A DNA stretch of 64,000 bases from Acinetobacter boissieri (lineage in GTDB: Bacteria > Pseudomonadota > Gammaproteobacteria > Pseudomonadales > Moraxellaceae), in NCBI RefSeq assembly GCF_900096955.1, contig NZ_FMYL01000001.1, positions 186,001 to 250,000 on the forward strand, given 5' to 3'. The position numbers and the translations under genes are program-made. Shown here piece after piece: positions 49,139 through 57,367 of this stretch (its first letter is position 1; each line of letters begins with the position of its first letter). The notes beneath the pieces were generated by a model. The model did no database searches and was not told the DNA's origin. It worked only from the letters and a program-made list of their open reading frames with translations.

Positions 49139-50545
49139 TTAAAATGAAATCATTTTACCCGGTTGGAGTGCTATTTGTGCGCTATACATACATTTTGCCA
49201 ATGGAATTGCAACAGGTGCGAAAATACGGCCTAAGGGAATATTTCTATGCTCAATTTGAGTTAATCGATCATAATCTTTATTTTCACTAAATACATCGTC
49301 AGCAATCGCTTTACCAATGCGTACAGTCTGTGCAACACCATGCCCACTCCAACCATGTACTGCATAAACAGGGGCTTTTGCTTCAGTTTTACGGCTATCT
49401 ACTGCGCCATTTACTGTCAAATCGGTCATACCGCTCCATACAAAATCAAATGCTGTTGACTCAACTTGGGGAAATACTCGAGAAATACGCCCAAGTAAAT
49501 ATTCAGATGTTTTTTCTGGACTCCAACATGAGCCTGTCCCCTGCCCACCAAACAATAAACGATTTTTAGAAACGCCTCGGTAATAGTCGATCTGCAATTG
49601 TGTGTCATATACTGGATAGCTTTTTGGTAAAATCTCACCTAAATTTATGTCTAAAGGCTTAGTCACGCCAACATAAGTAAAAAATGGAATGGTTGTATTA
49701 GGCTTTTCTTCAAGAAGCTCAAAAGATGCATGATGTACCGCCATGACCACAGCTTGACGTGCTTTTATCGTCCCGTGTGCTGTTTCTACAATCGTACAGT
49801 CACTTTGCTCCGAAATAGAAGTAACTGCTGTATTTTCATAGACTGTACCGCCATTGTGTAAAAAGCCATGTACCAAACCACGATTCAGTGCCAAAGGATG
49901 TATTTGTCCACCTAAATCATCAATTAAACCACCATGATAAGTCTCTGATTTTACATAATCAAAAAGCTCATGTTTGCCTACAATTTTAGTATTAGACTCG
50001 CCTAAAAATGTACGCGCATCTGCGCCTTTCGTGAGTGACAATACGTGGCCTGGGTGTACAGCTGCTGTAATATGACCATAACTTCGTGCCAAATTCAGTT
50101 CATATTTTGCACTAATATCATCAATTAATTGCATGGCTTCAACAGAAGTAAATTGCCATAGTTGCTTTGCATCTTCATGGCTTAGATGGTGAATCATGTC
50201 TTCAGCTTCCCAACGAGCAAGGCCAGGTGTCAACTGCCCACCATTACGTCCCGATGCTGCACTCCCTACTCGATCTTTGTCGACCAACACCACATCAAGC
50301 CCTCGCTCCGCTAAATGCAAAGCGGCTGAAGCACCCAACAAACCTGCGCCAACAACAACAACATCACAAGTTAAGTCTTTTTCAAGCGCACTAAACGTGA
50401 TCCATGGCGCAAGTGAGCTTTCATAATAGTTGGCAGGAATCACTTCATCTGTATACGTGTAAGAACTCCAATTCCAGTCTTGACCATTTAAACAATTTTG
50501 GCTTGGTTTAAACTCGACATCATCTAAAATTACGGGTTTACTCAT
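49139..50545 (-). CDS. FAD-dependent oxidoreductase, PuuB-like
   Basis: 468 residues of the DAO (glycine/D-amino acid oxidase) family. FAD-binding VVVVGAGLLGASAALHLAERG at about 65-85 is followed by SGRNGGQL and IHPLALNRGL, both as in gamma-glutamylputrescine oxidase PuuB; the C-terminal FAD contact is GWSGHGVAQT. GTG 50551 is in frame but overlaps the spacing from GGAG; ATG 50545, 8 bases past it, is the start. The PuuP-like importer just upstream supports a polyamine or amino-compound substrate. A gamma-glutamylputrescine synthetase is not in the window. Confidence 0.82.
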   Translation of the reverse strand: MSKPVILDDVEFKPSQNCLNGQDWNWSSYTYTDEVIPANYYESSLAPWITFSALEKDLTCDVVVVGAGLLGASAALHLAERGLDVVLVDKDRVGSAASGRNGGQLTPGLARWEAEDMIHHLSHEDAKQLWQFTSVEAMQLIDDISAKYELNLARSYGHITAAVHPGHVLSLTKGADARTFLGESNTKIVGKHELFDYVKSETYHGGLIDDLGGQIHPLALNRGLVHGFLHNGGTVYENTAVTSISEQSDCTIVETAHGTIKARQAVVMAVHHASFELLEEKPNTTIPFFTYVGVTKPLDINLGEILPKSYPVYDTQLQIDYYRGVSKNRLLFGGQGTGSCWSPEKTSEYLLGRISRVFPQVESTAFDFVWSGMTDLTVNGAVDSRKTEAKAPVYAVHGWSGHGVAQTVRIGKAIADDVFSENKDYDRLTQIEHRNIPLGRIFAPVAIPLAKCMYSAQIALQPGKMISF

Positions 50546-50567
50546 CTTCACTACTCCAAAAAATTAT

Positions 50568-51887
50568 TTACACACCACTAATATTTAATGTCTGCTTTCT
50601 CAATTTTTTATATAAAAAGAAGATCACACCCACAGCAAACCACCCGCCCCCAAACATCATGGCCTCACGGTCTAAGTTAAACCATAGACACAAAATTGCT
50701 AATACCGAAATAAGGGGTAAAACTAAGTTAAAAAATGTATTTCTTACACCTACTCTTTGGGACTCTTTAATATAAAAACGCATAAATACTGAAAAATTCA
50801 CCGCAGTAAACGCAATCAATGCGCCAAAACTAATTAAACTCACCACTTGCGCAAGATCTAAAAACATTGCGGCTAAAGATACAACACCAACAAATAATGT
50901 AGAAAACAGTGGTGTACCCCATTTTTCACTTAAATGACCAAACGTTTTTTGGTTAAAAATACCATCTTTACCCATAATAAAAAGTAATCGTGATGCACTG
51001 GCATGGCTGGCTAAACCAGATGCAACGGTATTCATAATTTGCCCGACTAAAAACACAGATTGAAACAGTGCCCCCCCCACAATAAGTACAATTTCAGGCA
51101 ATGCTTCATCTGGATTTTTAAATAAACGGTTACTTGGAAAATAAAGCTGAATAAACCATGAAGCTGTAAAAAATATCAAACCGCCAATGAGTGTCGTTAG
51201 AATAATTGCTTTTGGAATATTAACTTTTGGATTTTCTGTTTCATGCGCTAACGTCGTGACTGCATCAAAGCCTAAAAATGAAAAACATAAAATAGATGCC
51301 CCCGCAATTAAAGGCAGAAGCTCTGTATGTTCACTCAATAAAGGGCTGAGTGTCCACAGCGTATGATAATCGGGAGACTTTCCAACACCAGTAATCACTA
51401 AATAGACAAACACCAGCATGAGAACCACAGGTGCAAGTACAAAAACAAGACTTAAATTTGCCAGTAACTTCACTCGAAAACAGTTAATGAAAGTCACAAA
51501 CCCTGCGGATAACATCACCCAAAACCAATAAGGTAAACTTGGAAATAAAGCAGATAAATAAATACCGCATAAGAGTGCATTAATTAAGGGTAATAACAAA
51601 TAATCGAGGAGCGTACACCAACCAATAAAAAAGCCTGCAGATGGACCACAGCTATCTGCTGTATATGTATAAGCAGAACCTGACTTTTCCGTAACTCGAC
51701 TAAAACGTGCATAACTAAATGCTGTAAGTAGCATTGCAACCATGGCAAAAAGGTATGCCAATGGTACATGACCATGCGTCGTGCCTGAAACAATACCAAA
51801 AGTATCAAATACAGTCATTGGGGTCATATATGCAATACCAACCACAACCACTTGCCACAATGACAACCCCTTAGAAGATTTATCCAT
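50568..51887 (-). CDS. puuP: APC-family transporter, putrescine importer PuuP-like
   Basis: 439 residues, twelve membrane segments. From memory it follows E. coli PuuP along most of its length: LWQVVVVGIAYMTPMTVFDTFGIVSG, SYARFSRVTEKSGSAYTY, FSFLGFDAVTTLAHET, PDEALPEI and TVASGLASHASASRLL. It imports putrescine or a close amine with protons. It lies 22 bases upstream of the PuuB-like oxidase, so uptake and oxidation are probably co-expressed. Confidence 0.83.
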   Translation of the reverse strand: MDKSSKGLSLWQVVVVGIAYMTPMTVFDTFGIVSGTTHGHVPLAYLFAMVAMLLTAFSYARFSRVTEKSGSAYTYTADSCGPSAGFFIGWCTLLDYLLLPLINALLCGIYLSALFPSLPYWFWVMLSAGFVTFINCFRVKLLANLSLVFVLAPVVLMLVFVYLVITGVGKSPDYHTLWTLSPLLSEHTELLPLIAGASILCFSFLGFDAVTTLAHETENPKVNIPKAIILTTLIGGLIFFTASWFIQLYFPSNRLFKNPDEALPEIVLIVGGALFQSVFLVGQIMNTVASGLASHASASRLLFIMGKDGIFNQKTFGHLSEKWGTPLFSTLFVGVVSLAAMFLDLAQVVSLISFGALIAFTAVNFSVFMRFYIKESQRVGVRNTFFNLVLPLISVLAILCLWFNLDREAMMFGGGWFAVGVIFFLYKKLRKQTLNISGV

Positions 51888-51924
51888 TATATTCTACTTT
51901 AAGATATAAATACTTTTGATTAAC

Positions 51925-51952
51925 TTGCATAAACTATGCCATATAATATAAT
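51925..51952 (+). promoter_or_regulatory. Probable promoter of the orphan HTH gene
   Basis: TTGCAT (51925-51930), 16-base spacer and TATAAT (51947-51952). The start codon at 51974 has AAGGAA upstream, so the gene looks expressible. Confidence 0.5.
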
Positions 51953-51973
51953 TGTTTTATTTAAGGAATTAAT

Positions 51974-52333
51974 ATGGCTAAGTATAGTTTAGAAACCAGA
52001 AAAAAAGCAGTCGATAAATACAAAAAAACAGATTATAAGGTTGCTGTTTGTAAAGAGTTTAATATTTCTAGAGTCACGCTTGATGCTTGGATAAAGCTTG
52101 AAGAACACACAGGATCACTACAACATGCAAGTGGTAAAAAAAGAGGCGCACCCTCTCACATTAAAGACTTCGAAGCATTTAAAATCTTTATTAATAAACA
52201 AAAATTTAAAAATATCAGTGATTTAATTCCTTTGTTTGAGGAAGAATTTGGTTATAAAGTTTCTTATGCTGTTTTAGTGAAAGCAATACACTTGTTAGGA
52301 TTACGTCGTAGAGCTGGACGTTTTTATGCTTAA
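51974..52333 (+). CDS. Orphan IS630-type double helix-turn-helix protein
   Basis: 119 residues, Lys-rich, pI clearly basic. Residues about 5-45 form a homeodomain-like HTH of the IS630 transposase N-terminus (SLETRKKAVDKYK...FNISRVTLDAWIKLEE). Residues about 66-115 look like the second HTH of the same paired DNA-binding region, ending GLRRRAGRFYA. The DDE catalytic domain is absent both in this frame and in the AT-rich sequence that follows, so it cannot transpose. Good ribosome site and promoter are present. Either it is a truncated IS630 relic or a domesticated DNA-binding protein; the repeat array starting at its stop codon favours the second, without proving it. Confidence 0.65.
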   Translation: MAKYSLETRKKAVDKYKKTDYKVAVCKEFNISRVTLDAWIKLEEHTGSLQHASGKKRGAPSHIKDFEAFKIFINKQKFKNISDLIPLFEEEFGYKVSYAVLVKAIHLLGLRRRAGRFYA

Positions 52334-52492
52334 AAAAACGTAAATTTATTTTATTAAAAAAGTAAAATTAATATATTAAAAATGTAATTTTATTAATTAA
52401 AAAATGTAAAATATTTTTGATAAAAAAGTAAAATATTATATTTAAAAATGTAAACTAAATTCATTAAAAATGTAAGCTATATATATTAAAAA
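52329..52492. repeat. 22-bp-period AT-rich direct repeat array (seven units plus one partial)
   Basis: Seven consecutive units share the core ATTAAAAATGTAA with small changes. The G of GTAA falls at 52340, 52362, 52384, 52406, 52428, 52450 and 52472, that is exactly every 22 bases, or two helical turns. An eighth unit (from 52483) keeps ATTAAAAA but loses GTAA. The first unit overlaps the stop codon of the HTH gene. The units are contiguous, with no spacers, and are not palindromic. Confidence 0.9.
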
Positions 52493-52895
52493 CATTCTAA
52501 AAAAAATATGTGTATTTCTTGGGAACAATAGTCAAAAATGGCTGTGCTTACAGCTTGAGTCCTTTATGACAGATAAGGTATGCCCCAATATAGGTATATT
52601 CTTGTTTTTAATATTTGGTGTATTGCTTCATTACATCACGTTATGGCTATATAATAGGGTAATTTTTAAAACGATAAAATTTATAACCAATGACGTAAAA
52701 AGAGTATATAAAATAAATCCGTAATTTAAATGCATCGAAGTTTATATACCGAAAAAATAAAGCTTAAACAGGTAAAGTATGATGTACCCAGAAGGGCATT
52801 AGCATAAAAAACCAAGTGAAAAAAATACTGGGCTCAAAGAAAAGTTTCTTATCAGAGTAAAATAGAATCAACCGAAAAGCACAGCTTAAACTTTT
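52334..52895. other. Gene-free AT-rich interval
   Basis: 562 bases between the HTH gene and the DUF1294 gene. Its first third is the 22-bp repeat array. The rest is AT-rich with many stops in all frames; a small hairpin GCTGT-GCTT-ACAGC lies near 52541-52554. I see no transposase remainder, RNA gene or clear terminator for either neighbour. Confidence 0.5.
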
Positions 52896-53516
52896 TTAAA
52901 GCGTCAATTTGCCTGCTGCAACCACAACAACCAAAACAATATTCAGCAATACTGTCAGCCAATAGACTTGGCGGAACGACTGCTTTTGTGTTTTATGTCT
53001 TAGCTTTTGTTGCATAAACCAAGCAATAGACCAACCACCCAAAACAGAAAAAAGGTGTAAGGTCGCTTCAGGGACACGCCATGCACCAGAAACAGCTGCT
53101 GTTTTGTCTTTTTTATATAAAAAATACGTCGCAAGGCTACAGATAATACTCAGTAAAAAATACGCGCTTGGTAATTTACCCATCGTATCTAGAGTAAATA
53201 ACACCAACCAATAAATAATAATGGCAATGGTCATTTTATCGAGCTTAGATGACTGTGTTTGAGGAAATTGCTCAAATGTGGCTGATTGAGAGCGTGTCTG
53301 TTGTGCATTTAAATACACCACGCTTTTAGCGGCAAAGCGACCTTTACCATCTACAGCCACATTATATTCTAACGCACAGCCCACGATCGGACGTGGGCCA
53401 CGTTTAGCGAAGTCTTTCATGTGTAAAAATACACGGGCTTTCGATGTATCTTTTGGCTGAATAAAACCATAGCCCTGATCATCGAACCATTCCACCAAAC
53501 GCCCTTGATCACGCAT
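52896..53516 (-). CDS. Cold-shock domain fused to DUF1294 membrane domain
   Basis: About 206 residues. The N-terminal 65 residues are a cold-shock domain with GRLVEWFDDQGYGFIQP (RNP1-like) and VFLHMKDF. A Ser/Gln linker follows, then DUF1294 with membrane segments, SGAWRVPEATLHLFSVLGGWSIAWFMQQKLRHKTQKQ and a last hydrophobic helix. ATG 53516 lies inside the end of thrB (8-base overlap), so the two are coupled. The domain order is common for the family, whose role is unknown. Confidence 0.85.
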   Translation of the reverse strand: MRDQGRLVEWFDDQGYGFIQPKDTSKARVFLHMKDFAKRGPRPIVGCALEYNVAVDGKGRFAAKSVVYLNAQQTRSQSATFEQFPQTQSSKLDKMTIAIIIYWLVLFTLDTMGKLPSAYFLLSIICSLATYFLYKKDKTAAVSGAWRVPEATLHLFSVLGGWSIAWFMQQKLRHKTQKQSFRQVYWLTVLLNIVLVVVVAAGKLTL

Positions 53517-54477
53517 GCGTTGGCTCAATGTTTAAACGTGCCAAACGATTGAATAACATTTCACGCATTTGGGTAGGGTCTTTTTGAAATACATCACTAC
53601 CGCCACGTCCTTCTAAACGGTTTAAACGTGCTACATTTAAACGCAACAACCAAAAACGACACGCGCACATGGCTAAATATACATCTAAACATGCCAGCTC
53701 ATCATCACTCATAGTTCTTACACGTTGATATGCCTGTAAGTAGGCATCTACGCGTATTTGATCTAAGCTTACTTCAGGATATTGGGTACAAAACTCATTA
53801 ATCGTGATAGCAATATCAAACAATAACTCATCAAAATTAAGTTCAAAAAAATCTAAAATACCTGTGAGCGTATCGCCTTCAAACAGCGTGTTATCTCTAA
53901 ATAAATCTGAATGCACCCAGCCTTTCACACGGTTTGGATACTTCGCCTGATATTGTTCAAACACACCATACACTTGGTCAAACAGTGCAGCGTCTTGTGC
54001 TGACATTTCTTCTTTTTGTAGCATCTGACCAATATTAGTCCAATACGCATGACCACGGCTATGGCTACGTGTGAGTGGGAAATCAAGTAAAGCCACATGC
54101 AGTTTTGCCTGTGCCGTTGCAATTTCTTTAACTTGTGCCACATTGGTTATTTCTGGATGTTCACCCCACACTCTTGGCGCAACTTGAGCAGGTTTTCCGA
54201 CAATATAATGAATGGCTTTACCGCTATGAGCGAGCGGTGCGGCTACAGGTACACCATGTTGTGCCAACTGTTGCAGTACAGGGACTAACTCGCCTGCACT
54301 TTGCTCTGTTTCATTTTCAAAGACCGTGAGCACATACTGTTTTTGGTCTTCGCAGATAATAAAATAGTTCGTATTTTGAATGCCGCCTTGAATCGGCACG
54401 AGGTCAACCACGTTTAAACCGTATGCACGGGTAAATTGTTGAACTTCTTCTAATTGCAAAGGCGTATAAACAGACAT
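53509..54477 (-). CDS. thrB: Homoserine kinase (ThrB2/aminoglycoside phosphotransferase-like)
   Basis: Phosphorylates L-homoserine for threonine synthesis. 322 residues of the APH-fold homoserine kinase family, unrelated to the GHMP enzyme of E. coli. Brenner-type motif HSDLFRDN and metal-binding DFFEL are the catalytic residues; N-terminal IQGGIQNTNYFI is the nucleotide loop. Divergent from hisF and coupled to the DUF1294 gene. Confidence 0.93.
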   Translation of the reverse strand: MSVYTPLQLEEVQQFTRAYGLNVVDLVPIQGGIQNTNYFIICEDQKQYVLTVFENETEQSAGELVPVLQQLAQHGVPVAAPLAHSGKAIHYIVGKPAQVAPRVWGEHPEITNVAQVKEIATAQAKLHVALLDFPLTRSHSRGHAYWTNIGQMLQKEEMSAQDAALFDQVYGVFEQYQAKYPNRVKGWVHSDLFRDNTLFEGDTLTGILDFFELNFDELLFDIAITINEFCTQYPEVSLDQIRVDAYLQAYQRVRTMSDDELACLDVYLAMCACRFWLLRLNVARLNRLEGRGGSDVFQKDPTQMREMLFNRLARLNIEPTHA

Positions 54478-54581
54478 AGAAAACCTGCGTGAAACAAAAA
54501 TAGTTTGATAGAATACCTGAAGTTTAACAAGTTATAGCCGATCTCGGAAACTTTATTTATAGGCCAGTGCAGGATACCCAT

Positions 54582-55340
54582 ATGCTCGCAAAACGAATTA
54601 TCCCCTGTTTAGATGTCGACAATGGCCGTGTGGTCAAAGGCGTACAATTTTTAGATATTCGAGATGCAGGCGACCCTGTAGAAGTGGCACGGCGTTATAA
54701 CGAACAAGGTGCAGATGAAATCACTTTCTTAGATATTACTGCAACCCATCATGGTAGAGATACCACTTACCGTACTGTAGAGCGTATGGCTGAGTCAGTT
54801 TTTGTACCACTGACAGTGGGTGGTGGTGTGCGTAAAGTTGAAGATATTCGCCTATTGTTAAATGCAGGCGCAGATAAAGTTAGTATTAACTCAGCTGCCA
54901 TTACCAACCCTGAATTTGTTCAAGAAGCCTCTTCTCGTTTTGGTGCCCAATGTATTGTGGCGGCCATTGATGCAAAAAAAGTAGCCGAAGGAAAATGGGA
55001 AATTTTCACTCATGGTGGGCGTAAAGCCACTGGCATAGACGCCATTGAGTGGGCAGTTAAAATGGCCAACTATGGCGCAGGTGAGCTACTCGTGACCAGT
55101 ATGGACGCAGACGGTACCAAAGCAGGTTATGACATTGCACTCATGCGTGCCATTAATGACCGTGTTTCTGTACCCACCATTGCTTCAGGCGGCGTAGGTA
55201 ATTTACAACACCTTGCCGATGGTATTTTACATGGTGGTGCAGATGCTGTGCTTGCAGCCAGTATTTTTCACTTTGGACAACATACCATTCCCGAAGCAAA
55301 AAAATACCTTGCTGAGCAAGGCATAGAAATGCGTTTATAA
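54582..55340 (+). CDS. hisF: Imidazole glycerol phosphate synthase, cyclase subunit
   Basis: Forms IGP and AICAR from PRFAR with ammonia from HisH. 252-residue TIM barrel; catalytic Asp residues in CLDVDNGRV and AAIDAKKV, phosphate loops TVGGGVRK and ASGGVGN. A GTG at 54567 is in frame, but AGGA eight bases before ATG 54582 decides the start. It stands apart from hisA by about 12.4 kb. Confidence 0.95.
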   Translation: MLAKRIIPCLDVDNGRVVKGVQFLDIRDAGDPVEVARRYNEQGADEITFLDITATHHGRDTTYRTVERMAESVFVPLTVGGGVRKVEDIRLLLNAGADKVSINSAAITNPEFVQEASSRFGAQCIVAAIDAKKVAEGKWEIFTHGGRKATGIDAIEWAVKMANYGAGELLVTSMDADGTKAGYDIALMRAINDRVSVPTIASGGVGNLQHLADGILHGGADAVLAASIFHFGQHTIPEAKKYLAEQGIEMRL

Positions 55341-55355
55341 CCGCATAAATATCTC

Positions 55356-55399
55356 AGATACGTTTTGTCTCTTATTGTGTAACCTGACAAAACGTATCT
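55356..55399. terminator. Inverted repeat at the hisF / cdh junction
   Basis: Perfect 14-bp arms AGATACGTTTTGTC and GACAAAACGTATCT with a 16-base loop. The right arm encodes the C-terminus of the cdh gene. T runs are weak. Likely the shared end of hisF and of the minus-strand TonB operon. Confidence 0.5.
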
Positions 55400-56121
55400 T
55401 GTATTTCTTCAATACTGCCTAAATTTTTCTCTGTTAAATCAAGTTTAGTAGCAAGTAGTATCATGTCTGTGTCTGTTATAGACACCATGGCTAAGCCATA
55501 TTCTGCCATATTTCCTGCATTACTTTGCTGTAAATAGCCAGACAACATCTGAAATGGGCTTGTTGTGTTTAACTCAGCTAAAGTAATTTTTTTCGCTAAA
55601 TAAGTATGCCCTAAAATTTTATTAGATAAGGCTTGCCAGTGTGGTGTAATGCTTGGTCGTTCACGTTCAAGCTGTGCATAGACTGCTTTACTTAAACAAG
55701 ATGAATGGATATGTAACTGGTCTTGGGTACGCCCATACGCGGAATTCACTGAAAAAGATAAGTAACGCGATTCAATGGCTTTTTTATTTTGTATATCTAA
55801 AATACGCCGTTGTACCCATGCCTCATTAAAATAATTTTTAGCAGTCGGCTGTAAAAGTTGCGGGTCTTCAATACCTGTAATTTTAGCAGTTGGAATAATC
55901 AACGTTTGCACAGGCCCATTTCGATCTCTTAACACCACATAGCCTGCTTGTCTATTCACCACCAAACACGCATGCGTTTCATCTCGAGGTGTTTCACAAC
56001 GATTAGTCACAATATCCCACAGCACTTGTCGCTTTGGTAATGCCTCAGGAATAACAAAACAGCCTGTCAGTAGCGTACTCAAAGTAAAAATCGTCAACAT
56101 ATTACGGCTTAGGTCACGCAT
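55372..56121 (-). CDS. cdh: CDP-diacylglycerol diphosphatase lipoprotein
   Basis: Splits CDP-diacylglycerol to phosphatidate and CMP. 249 residues. It matches E. coli Cdh along its length by eye: NAGYVVLKD-like QAGYVVLRDRNGP, IPTAKITGIEDP, and the HIT-type catalytic HIHSSC (His137, His139, Cys142), EYGLAMV and EEIQD near the C-terminus. Instead of the E. coli membrane anchor the N-terminus has a lipobox LLTGC (Cys21), so it is probably a lipoprotein in the periplasm. It starts four bases past the phospholipase D stop and is the last gene of the exbD operon. Confidence 0.88.
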   Translation of the reverse strand: MRDLSRNMLTIFTLSTLLTGCFVIPEALPKRQVLWDIVTNRCETPRDETHACLVVNRQAGYVVLRDRNGPVQTLIIPTAKITGIEDPQLLQPTAKNYFNEAWVQRRILDIQNKKAIESRYLSFSVNSAYGRTQDQLHIHSSCLSKAVYAQLERERPSITPHWQALSNKILGHTYLAKKITLAELNTTSPFQMLSGYLQQSNAGNMAEYGLAMVSITDTDMILLATKLDLTEKNLGSIEEIQDTFCQVTQ

Positions 56122-56125
56122 CGCT

Positions 56126-57367
56126 TTACTCTTTGGCAGGGTTCACTGGCTTATAGGGCATATTTACATCTACCGCATGTGCATAATCGCTTTGCCATAA
56201 ATCGTCATACAAGCGATCTAAATTTTGGGTAATTTCAGGTTTATTATTTAACACAACCTCTATATTACGAGACTGGTCAAAATACCCACCACTCCAATTC
56301 GATGTACCCACCCATGCTGTTTTATGATCTATGGTCATATACTTGCTATGAATCACCCGAGCATAGGGAATAAAGCCATCTTTGCTTTTAGGAATCGTCA
56401 CAATTTTAATATTAATGTTAGGTACAAGCGCAAGGCTTTTAATCCAGAGAATATCTGGATACCGAATATTCCAGTCTGCAATCATTAAATTAATTTTGAC
56501 ACCACGTGCAGCTGCCGCACGTAAACTCGTATCAATCAAACCATAAAACACACGCTTACCCTTACCTTCGGCATAACTCAGTGGTGAATACTGCATGACC
56601 TGAATATTAATATTGGACTGAGCACTAGCAATCAGTTTAGGGAAATTATCTACTGCTGTATAAATATTGCTAGGTGTTACTTCAGGTGGGCTTGCCAGTA
56701 AATAATCATTTTGTGTGACATCTGCAGGCATTTGATGTTGCGTAATTTTCTCAATCGCTTGTTGATTTTCTAGATGAGTTTGATTATTCCAATCCGCTTG
56801 GAAAATCTGTTTCATCTGCTCAACTATGTGTGAATCTTGTATTTTGAGCCCTGTTTCATGAATGTGTTTTAAAGCTCTCCAGTCAAAATTTTGACTGCCT
56901 ACAAAAGCCACTCGACCATCTACAATAAAATATTTGGCGTGAATGATGCCATTCCCTATTTTAGAAAAATCCATCACCTTCCATTCAAGATTTGGAATAC
57001 GCTGAATATATTGAATGGTGTCTGGATTAGATAAGCCCAGCCCTTTTTCGTCAAGTAAAAAACGAATCTTCACGCCTCTTTGCCCTGCTCTTTTTAAAGA
57101 TTGAAGCACGGTATCAAGCGCTGTATCGGGCAAGCTATACACATAAAACTGTGCGATCTCTATATCCGATGTTGCACCATCAAACAGCTGTTGCCAAGTG
57201 CTTTGTGCATCTGGCAATTCAAGGTGTTTTAAAGTGGTTTCTGTTGGAATATTAACGACCAGCTCAAAGTCACGTGTAGTTTGAGCATGAACCATATGAG
57301 AGAAACCAAAAGACATCAAAAAAACACCCAAACAAGCGACTTGTTTGGGCAGTTTAACATTAAGCAT
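56126..57367 (-). CDS. Secreted phospholipase D family protein
   Basis: 413 residues with a signal peptide ending near HAQ. Two HKD motifs form the active site: His143 in HAKYFIVDG with VGSQN, and His340 in HSKYMTIDH with VGTSNWSGG. These enzymes hydrolyse phosphodiesters such as phospholipid head groups; substrate is not determined. Its ATG lies inside the end of exbB (8-base overlap), so it is translated with the TonB energy genes. Similar PLDs in Acinetobacter have been linked to virulence, but that link is not shown here. Confidence 0.88.
   Translation of the reverse strand: MLNVKLPKQVACLGVFLMSFGFSHMVHAQTTRDFELVVNIPTETTLKHLELPDAQSTWQQLFDGATSDIEIAQFYVYSLPDTALDTVLQSLKRAGQRGVKIRFLLDEKGLGLSNPDTIQYIQRIPNLEWKVMDFSKIGNGIIHAKYFIVDGRVAFVGSQNFDWRALKHIHETGLKIQDSHIVEQMKQIFQADWNNQTHLENQQAIEKITQHQMPADVTQNDYLLASPPEVTPSNIYTAVDNFPKLIASAQSNINIQVMQYSPLSYAEGKGKRVFYGLIDTSLRAAAARGVKINLMIADWNIRYPDILWIKSLALVPNINIKIVTIPKSKDGFIPYARVIHSKYMTIDHKTAWVGTSNWSGGYFDQSRNIEVVLNNKPEITQNLDRLYDDLWQSDYAHAVDVNMPYKPVNPAKE

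Noticed and set aside
52329..52492. CRISPR array
   Set aside because: The units are contiguous 22-mers with no unique spacers and are not palindromic, and no cas gene is near.
52329..52895. Iteron origin of an integrated plasmid
   Set aside because: The 22-bp period fits iterons, but no rep gene, DnaA box or partition gene is present; the neighbour is an IS630-type HTH protein. Kept as a repeat array only.
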